In this document: positions 50,836 through 59,777 of the stretch, in pieces
Numbering within the stretch: position 1 is the stretch's first letter
Layout of the letters: each line of letters begins with the position of its first letter
NCBI GenBank assembly: GCA_048158365.1
Contig: JBLLNL010000011.1
Origin: Azoarcus_F sp048158365
GTDB lineage: Bacteria; Pseudomonadota; Gammaproteobacteria; Burkholderiales; Rhodocyclaceae
Reading direction: 5' to 3' (one strand)
Length of the DNA: 64,000 nucleotides
Notes under the pieces: model-generated
Told to the model about the DNA's origin: nothing
Seen by the model: only the letters and a program-made list of their open reading frames with translations
The model's database searches: none
Program-made: the position numbers and the translations under genes

Positions 50836-51506
50836 TGCGCCAGCTCGTGCTCGAACTCCACCCGGACGCCCCCGCCCGACTCGACAATTTCGTCGTCGGC
50901 GACAATGTCGAACTGCTGGCGACGCTGGAACAGACAATCATCGGTGCGGATCACCTCTACCTGTGGGGCCCGCCCGGCAGCGGTCGTACCCATCTGCTGC
51001 GCGCCGCCGTCGCCGCGTGCACGGACGCCGGGCGCCCCGCCTTCTACGTTGCGGGAGGCCGGACCGACGCCGTCATGCCGGAAGACGAGGATGCCCTGCT
51101 GGCCGTGGACGACATCGAAGCGTTGACGCCCCAGGCACAGATCGCGCTGTTCAATGCCTTCAACCGGTCCCGCACGCTGAATCAGACCCTGCTGCTCTCA
51201 GGTATGCACGCACCGCTCCAACTCGACCGGCGCGAGGACTTGCGCACCCGCATCGGACAATGCCTCGTGTTCGAACTCAGGCCCCTGGACGACCGCACCC
51301 GAGCCGATATCCTGGTCACGCTCGCCGACCGCCGGGGGCTGCACCTCGCGGACGAGGTCATCGACTTCCTGCTGCGTCACGGTCGCCGCGACATTCCGTC
51401 GCTGGTGACCGCACTGGACGCACTGGACCAGGCCTCGCTGGAGCGCAAGCGCCCGGTTACATTACCGCTACTGCGAGAGCTGATGCAGGGCGGGCTGGAC
51501 ATCTAG
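50835..51506 (+). CDS. hda: DnaA regulatory inactivator Hda
   Basis: A 223-residue short DnaA-like AAA+ protein that, with the sliding clamp, turns DnaA-ATP into DnaA-ADP after initiation. The N-terminal clamp-binding tip is MRQLVLEL, the P-loop WGPPGSGRTHLL is near 39-50, and the Walker B is LLAVDDIEAL. RTRIGQCLVFELRPLDD carries the arginine-finger region. It lacks the DnaA DNA-binding domain, as expected. The ATG at 50835 overlaps the permease stop. It is followed by a HAD hydrolase and pcnB. Confidence 0.92.
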   Translation: MRQLVLELHPDAPARLDNFVVGDNVELLATLEQTIIGADHLYLWGPPGSGRTHLLRAAVAACTDAGRPAFYVAGGRTDAVMPEDEDALLAVDDIEALTPQAQIALFNAFNRSRTLNQTLLLSGMHAPLQLDRREDLRTRIGQCLVFELRPLDDRTRADILVTLADRRGLHLADEVIDFLLRHGRRDIPSLVTALDALDQASLERKRPVTLPLLRELMQGGLDI

Positions 51507-51570
51507 GGTCAAGCAAGCGCCGTCGCCGCGCGCCGCGGAACGGCCATCGACAATCGAAAAAGGATTGAAT

Positions 51571-52233
51571 GTGGATCTCGTACTCTTCGACCTGGACAAC
51601 ACCCTGCTCGCCGGGGATTCCGACTTTGAATGGGCGCAGTTCCTGATCTCGCTGGGCGTGCTCGACCGCGAGGTGCAGGAGGCCCGCAACGTCCAGTTCT
51701 ATGAACAGTACAAGGCCGGAACGCTGGACATCTTCGAGTTCCTCGACTTCCAGCTCGCGCCGCTTGCACGCCATTCGCGCGCCCAGCTCGATGCCTGGCA
51801 CCGTCGGTTCATGCACGACAGGATCCGCCCGATGATCGGCGAGCACGCCCGTGCCCTGGTCCAGCAACATCTGGACCGCGAGGCTCTGGTCGCGGTCGTG
51901 ACCGCGACAAACAGCTTCGTGACCGGCCCGATCGTGCGCGAGTTCGGCATCGCGCATGTGATCGCGACGGTTGCCGCGCAGGAGAACGGCGCGTTCACCG
52001 GCAAACCACGCGGCATGCCGGCGTTCAAGGCTGGCAAGATCGAACGTGTCGAGGCGTGGCTGGAGGCGATGGGCCTGTACTTCGGCAGCTTCGAGCGCAC
52101 CTGGTTCTACAGCGACTCCCACAACGATCTGCCGTTGATGAAGCGCGTCACCAATCCGGTGGCAGTCGACCCGGACGATGCGCTGCGCGCCCATGCGCAC
52201 GAACAGGGCTGGCCGATTCTGTCGTTGCGCTGA
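51571..52233 (+). CDS. HAD-IB family phosphatase (SerB-like)
   Basis: A 220-residue haloacid-dehalogenase hydrolase. Motif I is VLFDLDNTLLAGDSD (nucleophile Asp8), motif II is in VVTATNSFVT, motif III is the Lys in GKPRGMPAFKAGKIE, and motif IV is WFYSDSHNDLPLMKRV. The subclass IB pattern matches phosphoserine phosphatase-like and histidinol-phosphatase-like enzymes; the substrate cannot be read. The GTG at 51571 is chosen because AAGGA lies six bases upstream; a TTG at 51565 is in frame. It follows hda in a conserved gene order. Confidence 0.88.
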   Translation: MDLVLFDLDNTLLAGDSDFEWAQFLISLGVLDREVQEARNVQFYEQYKAGTLDIFEFLDFQLAPLARHSRAQLDAWHRRFMHDRIRPMIGEHARALVQQHLDREALVAVVTATNSFVTGPIVREFGIAHVIATVAAQENGAFTGKPRGMPAFKAGKIERVEAWLEAMGLYFGSFERTWFYSDSHNDLPLMKRVTNPVAVDPDDALRAHAHEQGWPILSLR

Positions 52234-52314
52234 CGTGGCCGGCGAAGCGCCGGACAGGGCATGGATCAGTTATGATTGCCGGCTAATATCGAACTCCTCG
52301 GAAGAAACGACCAG

Positions 52315-53673
52315 ATGATCCGAAAACTGCTGCGCAAGGTTTTTCGCCGCGCAGAATCTGCCGTCGCCACCGAACCGGCCTTGATCCCGGTCTCGCGACA
52401 CGGTATCGAGCGGGAGCAGCTTTCCCCGGTGGCATGCAAGGTGTGCGCCGTGCTTCAGGACAACGGCCACGCCGCTTTCATCGTGGGCGGCGCGGTCCGC
52501 GATCTGCTGATCGGCCACCCGCCTAAGGACTACGATGTCGCGACCAGCGCCACACCCGAGCAGGTGCGCGCGTTGTTCCGGCGATCGCGCATCATCGGCC
52601 GTCGCTTCAAGATAGTGCACGTGATGAGCGGCCGTGAGACCATCGAGGTCTCCACCTTTCGCGCCACCCATGATGCGGAGGCCGCACAGACGGACGAACA
52701 TGGGCGCGTACTGCGGGATAACGAGTACGGTGCACAGGCCGAAGACGCCACCCGCCGCGACTTCACCGCCAACGCGCTCTATTACGATCCCACCACCGAA
52801 ACAATCGTCGATTACCACCACGGCGTCGCCGATATCGAGCAGAAGACCCTGCGGATGATCGGCGACCCCCGGGCGCGCTATCGGGAGGACCCGGTGCGCA
52901 TGCTCAGGGCAGTGCGTCTGGCCGCGAAACTCGGCCTGGTGATCGCGCCCGACGCACGCACGCCGATTCGCGAGATGGCGGTGCTGCTCGAGAATGTGCC
53001 CAGCGCGCGCCTGTTCGACGAGATGCTGAAGCTGCTGTTCTCCGGTTACGCGGTCCGATGTCTGCAGCAGTTGCGTGAAGAAGGCCTCCATCACGGCCTG
53101 CTGCCCCTGCTCGACGTGATTCTGGAACAGCCGATGGGCGAACGTTTCGTGTGGCTGTCGCTGGAGAACACCGACGACAGGGTCCGTGCGGACAAGTCGG
53201 TCTCGCCCGGGTTCCTGTTCGCGACGTTGCTGTGGCATGAAGTGCTGGCCAACTGGGACAAGCGCCGGGGCGACGGGGAACAGTCCCAGGCGGCGCTGTT
53301 CGCGGCGATGGACGACGTACTCGACTCTCAGGCACGCAAGCTTGCAATCACGCGCCGGATCGCGGCCGACATCAAGGAGATCTGGGCGCTTCAGCCACGC
53401 TTCGACAAGCGCAACGGGCGGGCACCCTACCGACTGATCGAGCAGCCCCGCTACCGGGCCGGATGGGATTTCCTGCGCCTGCGTGCGCAGTCCGGCGAAA
53501 TACCGATGGAGATCGTCGACTGGTGGAGCGACTTCGCGGACGCCGGGCATGATGCGCGTGAAGCGATGATCAACCGGGCACCGGCGACCGACGCGCCGGC
53601 CAGGAAGCGCCGACGCCGGAAAAAACCTGCGAAGAAGCTGCCTGACGAATCCCTCGAACAGGCCTCGGACTGA
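52315..53673 (+). CDS. pcnB: Poly(A) polymerase I
   Basis: A 452-residue class II nucleotidyltransferase that adds poly(A) to RNA 3' ends and speeds decay. The head motif AAFIVGGAVRDLLIGHPPKD then YDVATSATPEQV carries the catalytic Asp pair. RRFKIVHV, RRDFTANALYYD and GDPRARYREDPVRMLRAVRL are further marks. A basic C-terminal tail (APARKRRRRKKPAKK) is typical of PcnB and separates it from CCA-adding enzyme. The ATG at 52315 fits; an upstream TTG is in frame. In betaproteobacteria folK often follows; it is absent here. Confidence 0.93.
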   Translation: MIRKLLRKVFRRAESAVATEPALIPVSRHGIEREQLSPVACKVCAVLQDNGHAAFIVGGAVRDLLIGHPPKDYDVATSATPEQVRALFRRSRIIGRRFKIVHVMSGRETIEVSTFRATHDAEAAQTDEHGRVLRDNEYGAQAEDATRRDFTANALYYDPTTETIVDYHHGVADIEQKTLRMIGDPRARYREDPVRMLRAVRLAAKLGLVIAPDARTPIREMAVLLENVPSARLFDEMLKLLFSGYAVRCLQQLREEGLHHGLLPLLDVILEQPMGERFVWLSLENTDDRVRADKSVSPGFLFATLLWHEVLANWDKRRGDGEQSQAALFAAMDDVLDSQARKLAITRRIAADIKEIWALQPRFDKRNGRAPYRLIEQPRYRAGWDFLRLRAQSGEIPMEIVDWWSDFADAGHDAREAMINRAPATDAPARKRRRRKKPAKKLPDESLEQASD

Positions 53674-53769
53674 ACGCGCACACGCGACGACGGATTTGCC
53701 GATCGCGAGTTGACCGACCTCCTTGCAGCGCCTATAAGACTCCCTTCGACCGAACTCGCGACCCCGCTC

Positions 53770-54405
53770 ATGCTCGACAAGGCCCGCTACATCGTTGTGG
53801 AAGGACCGATCGGCGCCGGCAAGACTACGCTGGCCCGGCGTCTGGCCGAGCGTCTCGACTCGGACACGGTGTTCGAGCAACCCGAGCGAAACCCTTTCCT
53901 CGAGCGTTTTTACGCCAACCTGGACAGATGGGCGCTGGCGACCCAGATCTCCTTCCTGTACCAGCGCATCGACCAGCTCGCATTGCTTGGGGAGCAGACC
54001 GACCACAAGGTGGTCTCCGACTTCATCCTCGACAAGGACCCGCTTTTCGCAGCGCTGAATCTGAGGGAAGACGAGTTTGCGCTCTATCAGCGTCTGTTCG
54101 ACGCGATCCGCCCGGCACGGGTTCGCAAGCCCGATCTGGTCATCTACCTTCAGGCTAAACCCGAGACACTGATCGGTCGGGTACATCGGCGCGGTGTCGA
54201 TGCCGAGCGACGCATCACCGAACGCTATCTCGAAAGCGTCGCCGAGCGCTATGCGCGCTTCTTTTACGAGTATGACGCCGCGCCCCTGTTCATCGTCGAC
54301 GCAGAGGTCCTGAATCCGATCGACGAGGACGCCGACTTCGAACTGCTCCTGGATCGACTGCGCAACATGCGCAGTTATCGGGAGTTCTTCGGATATGCGG
54401 GCTGA
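53770..54405 (+). CDS. Deoxynucleoside kinase (deoxyadenosine/deoxyguanosine type)
   Basis: A 211-residue P-loop kinase. The Walker A is VVEGPIGAGKTTLARRLAE (about 9-27). The lid/Arg segment is HRRGVDAERRITERYLESV, and DFILDKDPLFA is the substrate loop. It phosphorylates purine or pyrimidine deoxynucleosides. The ATG at 53770 gives MLDKARYIVVEG, a normal family start. It follows pcnB by 96 bp with no folK between. It precedes panB in the usual order. Confidence 0.87.
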   Translation: MLDKARYIVVEGPIGAGKTTLARRLAERLDSDTVFEQPERNPFLERFYANLDRWALATQISFLYQRIDQLALLGEQTDHKVVSDFILDKDPLFAALNLREDEFALYQRLFDAIRPARVRKPDLVIYLQAKPETLIGRVHRRGVDAERRITERYLESVAERYARFFYEYDAAPLFIVDAEVLNPIDEDADFELLLDRLRNMRSYREFFGYAG

Positions 54406-54567
54406 GCACTGCACGATTGCTTCATCGCGCAAAGAGGCTTGTACATCGCCGCGTTTTGCGGAACACTGCCGCCCTTGAGCGTCCGGACCCGATCGAATTT
54501 CGCCATCCTTGACGTCGCCAACCCGAATCCTGGCATTTCGAACCCTCATCCGGAGCTGGAGTATCCA

Positions 54568-55383
54568 ATGAGTTACCTACAGGACGACAAACCCGTCACG
54601 CTTTTCCAGCTCGGCAAGATGCGGGCCGAAAAACACAAGATCGCGATGCTTACCTGCTACGACGCCAGCTTCGCGTCGCTGCTGGAGCGTGCGGGGGTCG
54701 ATGTGCTGCTGGTCGGCGACTCCCTCGGCAATGTGTTGCAGGGCCAGAAATCGACGCTGCCGGTGACGATGGAACAGATGGTTTACCACACCGAATGCGT
54801 GGCGCGCGGCGCGCGGCGCGCCTTCGTCGTCGCCGACATGCCGTTCGGCAGCTATCAGGAGAGCCCCGAGCAGGCCATGCGCAATGCCGCCCGTCTGCTG
54901 GCCGCAGGCGCACAGATGGTCAAACTCGAAGGTGGCGCCCATGTCGTCGAGACGGTCCGTTTTCTCGTCGAACGCGGTGTACCGGTATGCGCCCATATCG
55001 GTCTCACCCCGCAGTCCGTGCATCAGCTCGGCGGTTACCGGGTGCAGGGGCGCGACAAGGACGGCGCAGCGCACCTGAAGGCGGATGCACTTGCACTGGA
55101 GAAGGCTGGTGCGGCCATGATGGTAATGGAGATGGTTCCGGCCGAGCTCGCCGCCGACATCACCGCGAGCCTCGGCTCGATGGCCACGATCGGCATCGGA
55201 GCCGGCACCGCCTGCGACGGCCAGGTCCTGGTGCTGCACGACATGATCGGCGTGTTTCCCGGCCGCAAGGCGCGTTTCGTGCGCAATTTCATGGAAGGGT
55301 CGGCCAGCATCGACGAGGCGGTCTCACGCTATGTGCAGGCGGTGAAGGACGGCAGCTTCCCGGCCGCCGAAAACAACTACTGA
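54568..55383 (+). CDS. panB: 3-methyl-2-oxobutanoate hydroxymethyltransferase
   Basis: A 271-residue ketopantoate hydroxymethyltransferase, first step of pantothenate synthesis. KIAMLTCYDASFASLLERAG (27-46), VGDSLGNVLQG with the Mg-binding Asp, ADMPFGSYQES, and VKLEGG are the active-site strands; HIGLTPQSVHQLGGY is near 146. GGAG is spaced six bases from the ATG at 54568; the open frame further up is unlikely to be coding. It is followed 27 bp later by panC. Confidence 0.95.
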   Translation: MSYLQDDKPVTLFQLGKMRAEKHKIAMLTCYDASFASLLERAGVDVLLVGDSLGNVLQGQKSTLPVTMEQMVYHTECVARGARRAFVVADMPFGSYQESPEQAMRNAARLLAAGAQMVKLEGGAHVVETVRFLVERGVPVCAHIGLTPQSVHQLGGYRVQGRDKDGAAHLKADALALEKAGAAMMVMEMVPAELAADITASLGSMATIGIGAGTACDGQVLVLHDMIGVFPGRKARFVRNFMEGSASIDEAVSRYVQAVKDGSFPAAENNY

Positions 55384-55410
55384 TCGACGCACGCACCGGG
55401 AGACGACACC

Positions 55411-56238
55411 ATGCAGATCCACGAAACGATCGAAAGCATTCGTGACACGCGCAGGAAAGCCGGCAGGGTTGCCTTCGTGCCGACCATGGGCAACCTGCAC
55501 GAGGGTCACATCACGATGATGCGTCAGGCCGGAGATCATGCCGACGCGGTCATCGCCAGCATCTTCGTCAATCGCCTGCAGTTCGGCCCAGGCGAGGATT
55601 TCAACAGCTACCCCCGGACGCTCGAGGCCGACTGCGAGAAGCTCGAGGCCGCGGGCGTAGAACATCTTTTTGCCCCCGATGAGCAGCTGATCTATCCGGA
55701 GCCGCAAAACTATCATGTGGACCCCGCGCCGGCCCAGATCTCGATTCTAGAAGGCGAATTCAGACCCGGGCACTTCCGCGGCGTCGCGACGATCGTACTC
55801 AAGCTGCTCAACATCGTTCAACCCGACACCGCCTTGTTCGGCAAGAAGGACTACCAGCAACTGATGGTGCTGTCGAACATGGTGCACCAACTCGCGATGC
55901 CCGTCGAAGTGCTGCCGGGCGAAACGGTGCGGGCCGAGGATGGTCTGGCCCTGTCATCGCGCAACGGCTATCTGTCGGAGCCGGAAAGAGCCGAGGCACC
56001 GCGTCTGTACCAGTTGCTCAACGTCATCCGGGAGGCGGTTTGCGCTGGGGACCACGACTTTCTGAAGCTCGAGACCGACGCGATGAGCACGCTGTCGGCG
56101 CATGGCTGGGAGCCGGATTACATCGCGGTGCGCCGTCGTGCCGACCTGCAGCCGCCGCTTCACGAAGACGATCCGCTGGTCGTGCTCGCCGCTGCACGAC
56201 TCGGGCGGACGCGTCTGATCGACAACCTCGAGATCTGA
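55411..56238 (+). CDS. panC: Pantothenate synthetase
   Basis: A 275-residue enzyme that joins pantoate and beta-alanine using ATP. The nucleotide site VAFVPTMGNLHEGHITMMRQ is at 20-39 (HxGH motif HEGH). SIFVNRLQFGPGEDFNSYPR is near 50, FRPGHFRGVATIVLKLLNIV near 109, FGKKDYQQL near 142, and the KMSKS-like ALSSRNGYLS near 178. It is complete. A miniature mobile element begins 16 bp after its stop. Confidence 0.96.
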   Translation: MQIHETIESIRDTRRKAGRVAFVPTMGNLHEGHITMMRQAGDHADAVIASIFVNRLQFGPGEDFNSYPRTLEADCEKLEAAGVEHLFAPDEQLIYPEPQNYHVDPAPAQISILEGEFRPGHFRGVATIVLKLLNIVQPDTALFGKKDYQQLMVLSNMVHQLAMPVEVLPGETVRAEDGLALSSRNGYLSEPERAEAPRLYQLLNVIREAVCAGDHDFLKLETDAMSTLSAHGWEPDYIAVRRRADLQPPLHEDDPLVVLAAARLGRTRLIDNLEI

Positions 56239-56253
56239 AAAGGGCCGGGACCC

Positions 56254-56420
56254 TAGGAGGCTGTCGGACTTGAGGCTGATCTACTGCGCCGGTGGGAGAA
56301 GCGGTCCATATCTGCCCGATTTTTCGTTGCATAGAACCACTATGCGCCTCAAAATCGACCAGATCTGTCCTCGCTTTCCCACCCGGCTCGTGACGATCGC
56401 TCAAGTCCGACAGCCTCCTA
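56254..56420. mobile_element. Miniature inverted-repeat element, copy B (167 bp)
   Basis: Perfect 21-bp terminal inverted repeats begin TAGGAGGCTGTCGGACTTGA and end with the exact complement. Interior and ends match copy A at 17585-17750 in the opposite orientation. It sits between panC and the CBS gene. The flanks CCC and GGG extend the symmetry by three bases. There is no transposase coding capacity. Perfect ends suggest this copy is the younger or better kept one. Confidence 0.85.
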
Positions 56421-56499
56421 GGGTGACGAATTCTCCAAGAGCTGTGAGAGAATACGGAAGAGTTTCGGAGTTTTTTTGCCAAGAAAGGGGACAACAGGC

Positions 56500-56955
56500 A
56501 TGACCGCAATCACCGTCACAGTGAAGCAGGTTCTGGAGCAAAAGGGCAGCGTGACCTATTCGGTCACCCCCGACACCAGCGTCTTCGATGCTCTGGCCAT
56601 GATGGCCCTGCACGACATCGGCGCGGTGCTGGTCACCGACACCGGAAAACTGGTCGGCATCTTCACCGAGCGCGACTACGCGAGAAAGATCGTGCTGAAG
56701 GGCCTCAGTTCGCGCGACGTCAAGGTCGGCGAAATGATGACCACCAACGTTCAGACGATCAAGCCTTCCGATCAGATCATTTCGGTCATGAACACGATGA
56801 CCAACAAGCGCTTCAGGCACCTGCCGGTCCTGGATGCCGACGCCAATCTGGCAGGCATCGTGACCATCGGTGACGTGGTCAAGGCCGTCATCCAGGAACA
56901 GGAGGCGACCATCCAGCACCTCGCCAACTATATCGCCGGCGACATCGCGACCTGA
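56500..56955 (+). CDS. CBS-domain pair protein, second
   Basis: A 151-residue protein of two CBS motifs: VTYSVTPDTSVFDALAMMAL (about 19-38) to VGIFTERDYARKIVLKG, and VQTIKPSDQIISVMNTMTN to LAGIVTIGDVVKAVIQEQE. The order and the IGDVVKA end are those of stand-alone nucleotide-sensing CBS proteins. The ATG at 56500 is preferred over an in-frame TTG at 56476; AAAGGGG lies upstream. It is convergent with pepN. Ligand and partner unknown. Confidence 0.88.
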   Translation: MTAITVTVKQVLEQKGSVTYSVTPDTSVFDALAMMALHDIGAVLVTDTGKLVGIFTERDYARKIVLKGLSSRDVKVGEMMTTNVQTIKPSDQIISVMNTMTNKRFRHLPVLDADANLAGIVTIGDVVKAVIQEQEATIQHLANYIAGDIAT

Positions 56956-57008
56956 ACCCGCATCCTTGCGCGTCCAGTAAGCCGCCTCGGGGGCTACAGA
57001 ACATGCAG

Positions 57009-57062
57009 CGCCGCGTTTACGCGGCGTGCAGTGCAAGCGACAAGCGGCGCAGTTCTGCCGCT
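57009..57062. terminator. Double hairpin between convergent CBS gene and pepN
   Basis: Two stems: CGCCGCG-TTTA-CGCGGCG (57009-57026) and AGCGGC/GCCGCT (57043-57062). There is no U tract, but the site lies between two convergent stops. Confidence 0.4.
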
Positions 57063-57070
57063 ACGCGCAA

Positions 57071-59767
57071 TCAGTCGGCCAAGGCCTTGGTGACGATCTC
57101 GGACACATCCGGGGACAGACCGCGATGCGCCTTCACGCGCTCGATCTGAGCGCGGATCAGCGTCTGCAGGCCCGGGGTGAAGTGGCGCCAGTTCTCCAGC
57201 GTGCGGGCCATTCGCGACGCCACCTGCGGGTTTCCGCCATCGAGTTCGATGACACGATCGGCCCAGAATACGTAGCCGCTGCCATCGACCGCATGGAATT
57301 CGGCCGGATTCGATTTGAAGAAGCTCCCCAGCAACGCATAGACCTTGTTCGGATTGGTGCGGGAGAAGGCTTCATGCTCGATCAGCTCGCGTACCCGTTC
57401 GAGCACCGGAGGGTCATCAGGTTGCCAGCGCCAGGCCATGGCCTGCAGGGCGAACCACTTGTCCATGATCAGCGGGTCGTCGCGGAAACGCGAATGAAAG
57501 ACCTCCAGCGCATCGCCGCGCCTGGGCGCCCCCCCGATTACCAGCGCGGCGAGCGCACCGAAGCACTCGGTCATGCTGCCCGCGTATTCGAACTGGGTTT
57601 CCGCCTTGTCCAGCCCCTCTTCCACCCCCGCCGCCACCAGATATCTCAAGGCCAGATTCCGCAGTGCCCGACGGCCTGCATCGGCCGGATGGTAGCGATA
57701 GGCCCCATTGACCTCCATCGAACGGTAGCATGCCAGCCAGTCCTCGCTCAGACGCTCGCCCACCGTCTTCAGCACGACCATCAGCGCAGCGCGCAAGGCC
57801 GCCGGATCGGCCGGTCGCATGCGCTCGAGCAGATAGGTTTCGCCCGGCATCGCCAGCGCCTGGGCGCGGAAGGCCGGATCGAGCCCATCGTCGTTAAGCA
57901 GACTGCCCAAGGCATCGATGAAAGGCACCGGCACGACCAGGGGCTTGCCCTGAATCCGGTCCGACGCCAGCGTCATCAGCACGCGCTCGGCGTAGCGCTG
58001 ACCCGCATCCCAGCGGTTGAAGGCGTCCGAATCGTGCGCCATGCGGAATGCAAGCCGTTCGTCGCTCTCCTGCAACTCCAGCACCACCGGGGCGGAAAAG
58101 CCACGCAACAGCGAAGGCACCGGTTCGGACGGCAGCCCGACGAAGTGATAGGTCCGCTCGAAATCGTCCAGCGTCAACACCCGGGTGGTGGCGCCAGCAT
58201 GCTCCTCACCTTCGAGCTGAAGCGGCAGATCCTGACCATCGGGCCCGATCAGGCCGAGGGCGACCGGGATCACCTGCGGGAGTTTGTCGCTTTGCCCCGG
58301 CGTCGCGGGCAAGACCTGGGACAAGGTCAGCACGTACATGCCGGCCCCCCCTAGCCACTTGCCCGCCGCCCTGAGCACCGGCGTCCCGGCCTGGCTGTAC
58401 CAGCGCATGAACGGGTCGAGCTCGTAACCGTTGGCCTCGGCCATGCACTGGACAAAATCGTCGCAGGTGACCGCCTGGCCGTCGTGGTAGCTGAAGTACA
58501 GGTCCATACCGTTGCGAAAACCCTCCCGCCCCAGCAGCGTATGCAGCATGCGGATGACTTCGGCGCCCTTCTCGTACACCGTTGCGGTGTAGAAGTTGTT
58601 GATCTCCTGGTAGCTCTCGGGCCGGATCGGGTGCGCCATCGGTCCGGCATCCTCGGCAAACTGCGCAGTGCGCAACACCCGCACGTCGTCGATGCGTTTG
58701 ACCGCACGGGCCGACGCCGCACCGGACGCCCCGGCCGCAGCAGCCAGCATATCGGCCGAGAACTGCTGATCGCGAAAAACCGTCAGTCCTTCCTTGAGCG
58801 TGAGCTGAAACCAGTCCCGACAGGTGACCCGATTGCCGGTCCAGTTGTGGAAGTACTCATGCGCCACCACGCTTTCGATATGTTCGAAGTCGGCATCGGT
58901 GGCGGTGTCGGGTCGTGCCAGCACGTACTTCGAATTGAAGATGTTCAGGCCCTTGTTCTCCATCGCACCCATGTTGAAGTCGCCGACGGCGACGATCATG
59001 AAGCGATCGAGATCGAGTTCCAGGCCGAAGGTCTCCTCATCCCAACGCATCGCATGGACCAGGGAATCCATCGCATGCTGCGTGCGGTCGAGATTGCCCT
59101 CCTCGACCCAGACCTGCAGCAGAACCTCGCGGCCCGACGCAGTCTCGACTCGCCGCTCGAGTGCCACCAGATCCGCGGCGACCAGTGCAAACAGGTACGA
59201 CGGCTTCGGGAACGGATCCTCCCAGCGCGCAAAATGGCGTCCGCCGTCGAGTTCGCCCTGATCGACCAGATTGCCGTTGGACAGCAGCACCGGACACTCG
59301 GCGCGATCGGCCTCCAGCGTCACGGTGAATCGCGCCATCACATCCGGTCGATCCGCGAACCACGTGATGCGGCGAAAGCCCTCGGCCTCGCACTGCGTGA
59401 AGTATCCGCCCTGGGAACGGTACAGGCCGGACAAAGCCGTGTTCGCAGAGGGATCGATCCGCGTGACGATCTCCAGCTCGGCCCGTTCTCCGGCCAGCGC
59501 AAGCCTCATCACGTCACCTTCGACCGAAACCACGCCATTGGCCGGCTCCGCCCCGTCGATGCGGACGCTGACGAGTTCGAGCGAATCGCCATCGAGCACC
59601 AGCGGCCCCGCCACCACTTCGGGGTCGCGGCTGCACTGCAGACGGCTGGTCACCACGGTCGCCTTCGCATCCAGGCGGAAATGCAGATCGACGCGATCGA
59701 CCCGCCATGGAAGCGGTGCGTAATCACTGCGGCGAACGGTATGGCTTGTCTCGGTTGTCATCATCAA
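57071..59767 (-). CDS. pepN: Aminopeptidase N
   Basis: An 898-residue M1 zinc metallopeptidase. The substrate-recognition motif VGDFNMGAMENKGLNIFNSK (about 262-281) includes GAMEN. The zinc motif VVAHEYFHNWTGNRVTCRDW (about 300-319) has HExxH, with the downstream Glu in LKEGLTVFRDQ. Four domains of normal size follow, ending with the large C-terminal helical bowl. ATGATGATG starts overlap and the exact one is open. It is downstream of the Usp gene by 10 bp on the same strand. Cytoplasmic peptide turnover. Confidence 0.96.
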   Translation of the reverse strand: MMMTTETSHTVRRSDYAPLPWRVDRVDLHFRLDAKATVVTSRLQCSRDPEVVAGPLVLDGDSLELVSVRIDGAEPANGVVSVEGDVMRLALAGERAELEIVTRIDPSANTALSGLYRSQGGYFTQCEAEGFRRITWFADRPDVMARFTVTLEADRAECPVLLSNGNLVDQGELDGGRHFARWEDPFPKPSYLFALVAADLVALERRVETASGREVLLQVWVEEGNLDRTQHAMDSLVHAMRWDEETFGLELDLDRFMIVAVGDFNMGAMENKGLNIFNSKYVLARPDTATDADFEHIESVVAHEYFHNWTGNRVTCRDWFQLTLKEGLTVFRDQQFSADMLAAAAGASGAASARAVKRIDDVRVLRTAQFAEDAGPMAHPIRPESYQEINNFYTATVYEKGAEVIRMLHTLLGREGFRNGMDLYFSYHDGQAVTCDDFVQCMAEANGYELDPFMRWYSQAGTPVLRAAGKWLGGAGMYVLTLSQVLPATPGQSDKLPQVIPVALGLIGPDGQDLPLQLEGEEHAGATTRVLTLDDFERTYHFVGLPSEPVPSLLRGFSAPVVLELQESDERLAFRMAHDSDAFNRWDAGQRYAERVLMTLASDRIQGKPLVVPVPFIDALGSLLNDDGLDPAFRAQALAMPGETYLLERMRPADPAALRAALMVVLKTVGERLSEDWLACYRSMEVNGAYRYHPADAGRRALRNLALRYLVAAGVEEGLDKAETQFEYAGSMTECFGALAALVIGGAPRRGDALEVFHSRFRDDPLIMDKWFALQAMAWRWQPDDPPVLERVRELIEHEAFSRTNPNKVYALLGSFFKSNPAEFHAVDGSGYVFWADRVIELDGGNPQVASRMARTLENWRHFTPGLQTLIRAQIERVKAHRGLSPDVSEIVTKALAD

Positions 59768-59777
59768 GAGTCAGGGT

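Noticed and set aside
52270..54549. Long open frame (759 codons) antisense to pcnB and the deoxynucleoside kinase
   Set aside because: Shadow frame in high-GC DNA; no SD, no motif and full overlap with two well-supported genes.
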